Origin: Incurvaria masculella
Lineage: Eukaryota > Arthropoda > Insecta > Lepidoptera > Incurvariidae
Length of the DNA stretch: 64,000 nucleotides
Direction: 5' to 3'
Assembly: GCA_946894095.1 (NCBI GenBank)
Contig: OX335664.1
Location: 10,000,001-10,064,000 of the forward strand
Within the stretch, counting starts at the first letter, position 1. Each line of letters begins with the position of its first letter. The notes beneath the pieces were generated by a model. The model ran no database searches. It saw only the letters and a list, made by a program, of their open reading frames with translations, and was not told the origin of the DNA. This document shows, piece by piece, positions 63,115 through 64,000 of the stretch. The translations under genes were made by a program, and so were the position numbers.

Positions 63115-64000
63115 GCAGCTCTGACCACACACGGACACACAATGTGTATATTCGGTGAATCCTACAACATCCAGGCTGCTACTAAATGCACTGACTTCCA
63201 GAAGACGGACATTTATTTATTTATTTTATGTTAGACAGGCAGCCTAGGCTGATGTGTCTAAATCATGTTCAAGCTTGGTTTATTACTTTTCATATTTGAT
63301 GTCATTTCATGATCTTAAAAAGACCCTATTTTTGGAAAATAAGCAACTTTTATGGACGGACCTTAAGATGACGTCACTAAAACGTTGTAATATTTCGGTA
63401 TTTCAATCATTTCAGTAAAGGTCCGGGACGCAGGTATAGCGTTAATGTTTGTAGGTATAATCCTAAATACTGTGTTAGTGGGAGGCATTGATTACGGGAA
63501 GATAATGGAAGTAGGAGAATTCCAAATTATGGGTATACAGCAGGCGAAATTGGTTAGACGCAATACCCGCGAATGGTATGCTTTGCTGGTTCGGGTCCAG
63601 CCTTGCAGTATATTCGTAAATTAGTTCTTTTTACAGGGATATTTCTTTAATTAATGTGTCCTTGCTCCACGGTCGATTATACATACATACATGTCACATT
63701 CCACACAATGTGTACATTCGGTGCATCTAATCTGCTCGTCAAGAAGACGACACATGGACATTCAGGCTGCTACTAAATGCACTGACTTTCCAAATACGGA
63801 CATACATTAAATTGACGGAAAGGAATTAAATTTATGGAAAATAAGGATCTTTTATTAACGTCCTTAACATGTCCTTAAGATGACGTCACTAAAACATTGT
63901 ATTCGGATTACTGTAGGACTGACTGAAATTTTACCTCCGAATGAGATCCATTTTAGGGACAATTGTAGGCAGTTTCAGACTGACCAAAAATGACTTATAA
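63115..64000 (+). repeat. Locally duplicated sequence with F10 and LINE scraps
   Basis: 63135-63211 (CACAATGTGTATATTCGGTG, CCAGGCTGCTACTAAATGCA) recurs at 63704-63803. 63363-63396 (CTTAAGATGACGTCACTAAA) recurs at 63884-63905. Between them are a LINE 3' UTR scrap (63210-63275) and an F10 copy (63405-63700). No gene seen. Confidence 0.6.

Overview
The window looks like lepidopteran (moth or butterfly) nuclear DNA. It is AT-rich and intron-dominated, and it is packed with short non-autonomous elements: (GACG)n-bearing elements, tRNA- and 5S-derived SINEs, TTAA-flanked MITEs, and 5'-truncated LINE 3' ends that keep only the last reverse-transcriptase residues. I see no bacterial-style genes, no rRNA or tRNA gene I would call functional, and no CRISPR. 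The species assignment is inference from repeat style and splice signals.

The only convincing host gene is on the + strand. Four coding exons join in frame through good splice sites: 36510-37331 (start codon, phase 0 end), 50570-51013 (phase 0/0), 52482-53350 (phase 0, ends after 2 bases of a codon), and 54412 or 54397 to 54533 (ends after 1 base of a codon). Together they encode about 752 residues. The gene is incomplete: its 3' exons must lie beyond 54533 and probably beyond the window. The protein is mostly low-complexity and acidic/basic, with a serine-rich 'SDDSGYEE' patch, a KKKRRHLK basic cluster, a 15-copy hexapeptide repeat, SP/TP-rich stretches, and a helical segment that breaks off at '...FLEDDFG'. 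I do not recognise it with certainty. A nuclear IkB-like ankyrin protein is a testable guess only. A candidate noncoding first exon and promoter is near 23390-23720, and a second candidate 5' exon is at 26038-26116. The 13.2-kb intron between coding exons 1 and 2 and the sequence on both sides are mostly repeats.

Repeat families (names used here): F1 = ~250-330 bp element starting CCGGCCAAGTGCGAG, with an internal (GACG)n microsatellite and a 3' hairpin ending GGAACCCTAAAAA (about 28 copies). F2 = SINE whose shared body carries either a tRNA-like head or a 5S-rRNA-like head. F3 = ~520-550 bp MITE with TTAAGGTGGCCC ends flanked by TTAA. F4 = ~335 bp MITE with ends like TCACCTAAATTGGCGTTTACG. 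F5 = ~175 bp foldback carrying TGACGTCA in each arm. F6 = ~160 bp MITE ending CGATTGCACGAAGAGACG. F7 = ~135 bp MITE ending CAGTCGTATTCAGAGAGG. F8 = MITE with GTTAACGGAGGTATGGTCC ends. F9 = ~230 bp MITE with GGGCTGATTTTTCAA ends. F10-F14 are smaller families described where they occur. Many are nested: F1 inside F3 and F4, F3 inside F4, F2 inside F8, and a palindrome inside F8.

Layout: 1-23.3 kb, repeat-dense upstream sequence; 23.4-26.1 kb, relatively unique island with candidate 5' exons; 26.6-36.3 kb, repeat-filled first intron; 36.5-37.3 kb, coding exon 1; 37.3-50.57 kb, repeat-filled intron; 50.57-54.53 kb, coding exons 2-4; 54.5-64 kb, downstream intron with LINE, LTR-like and MITE remnants.
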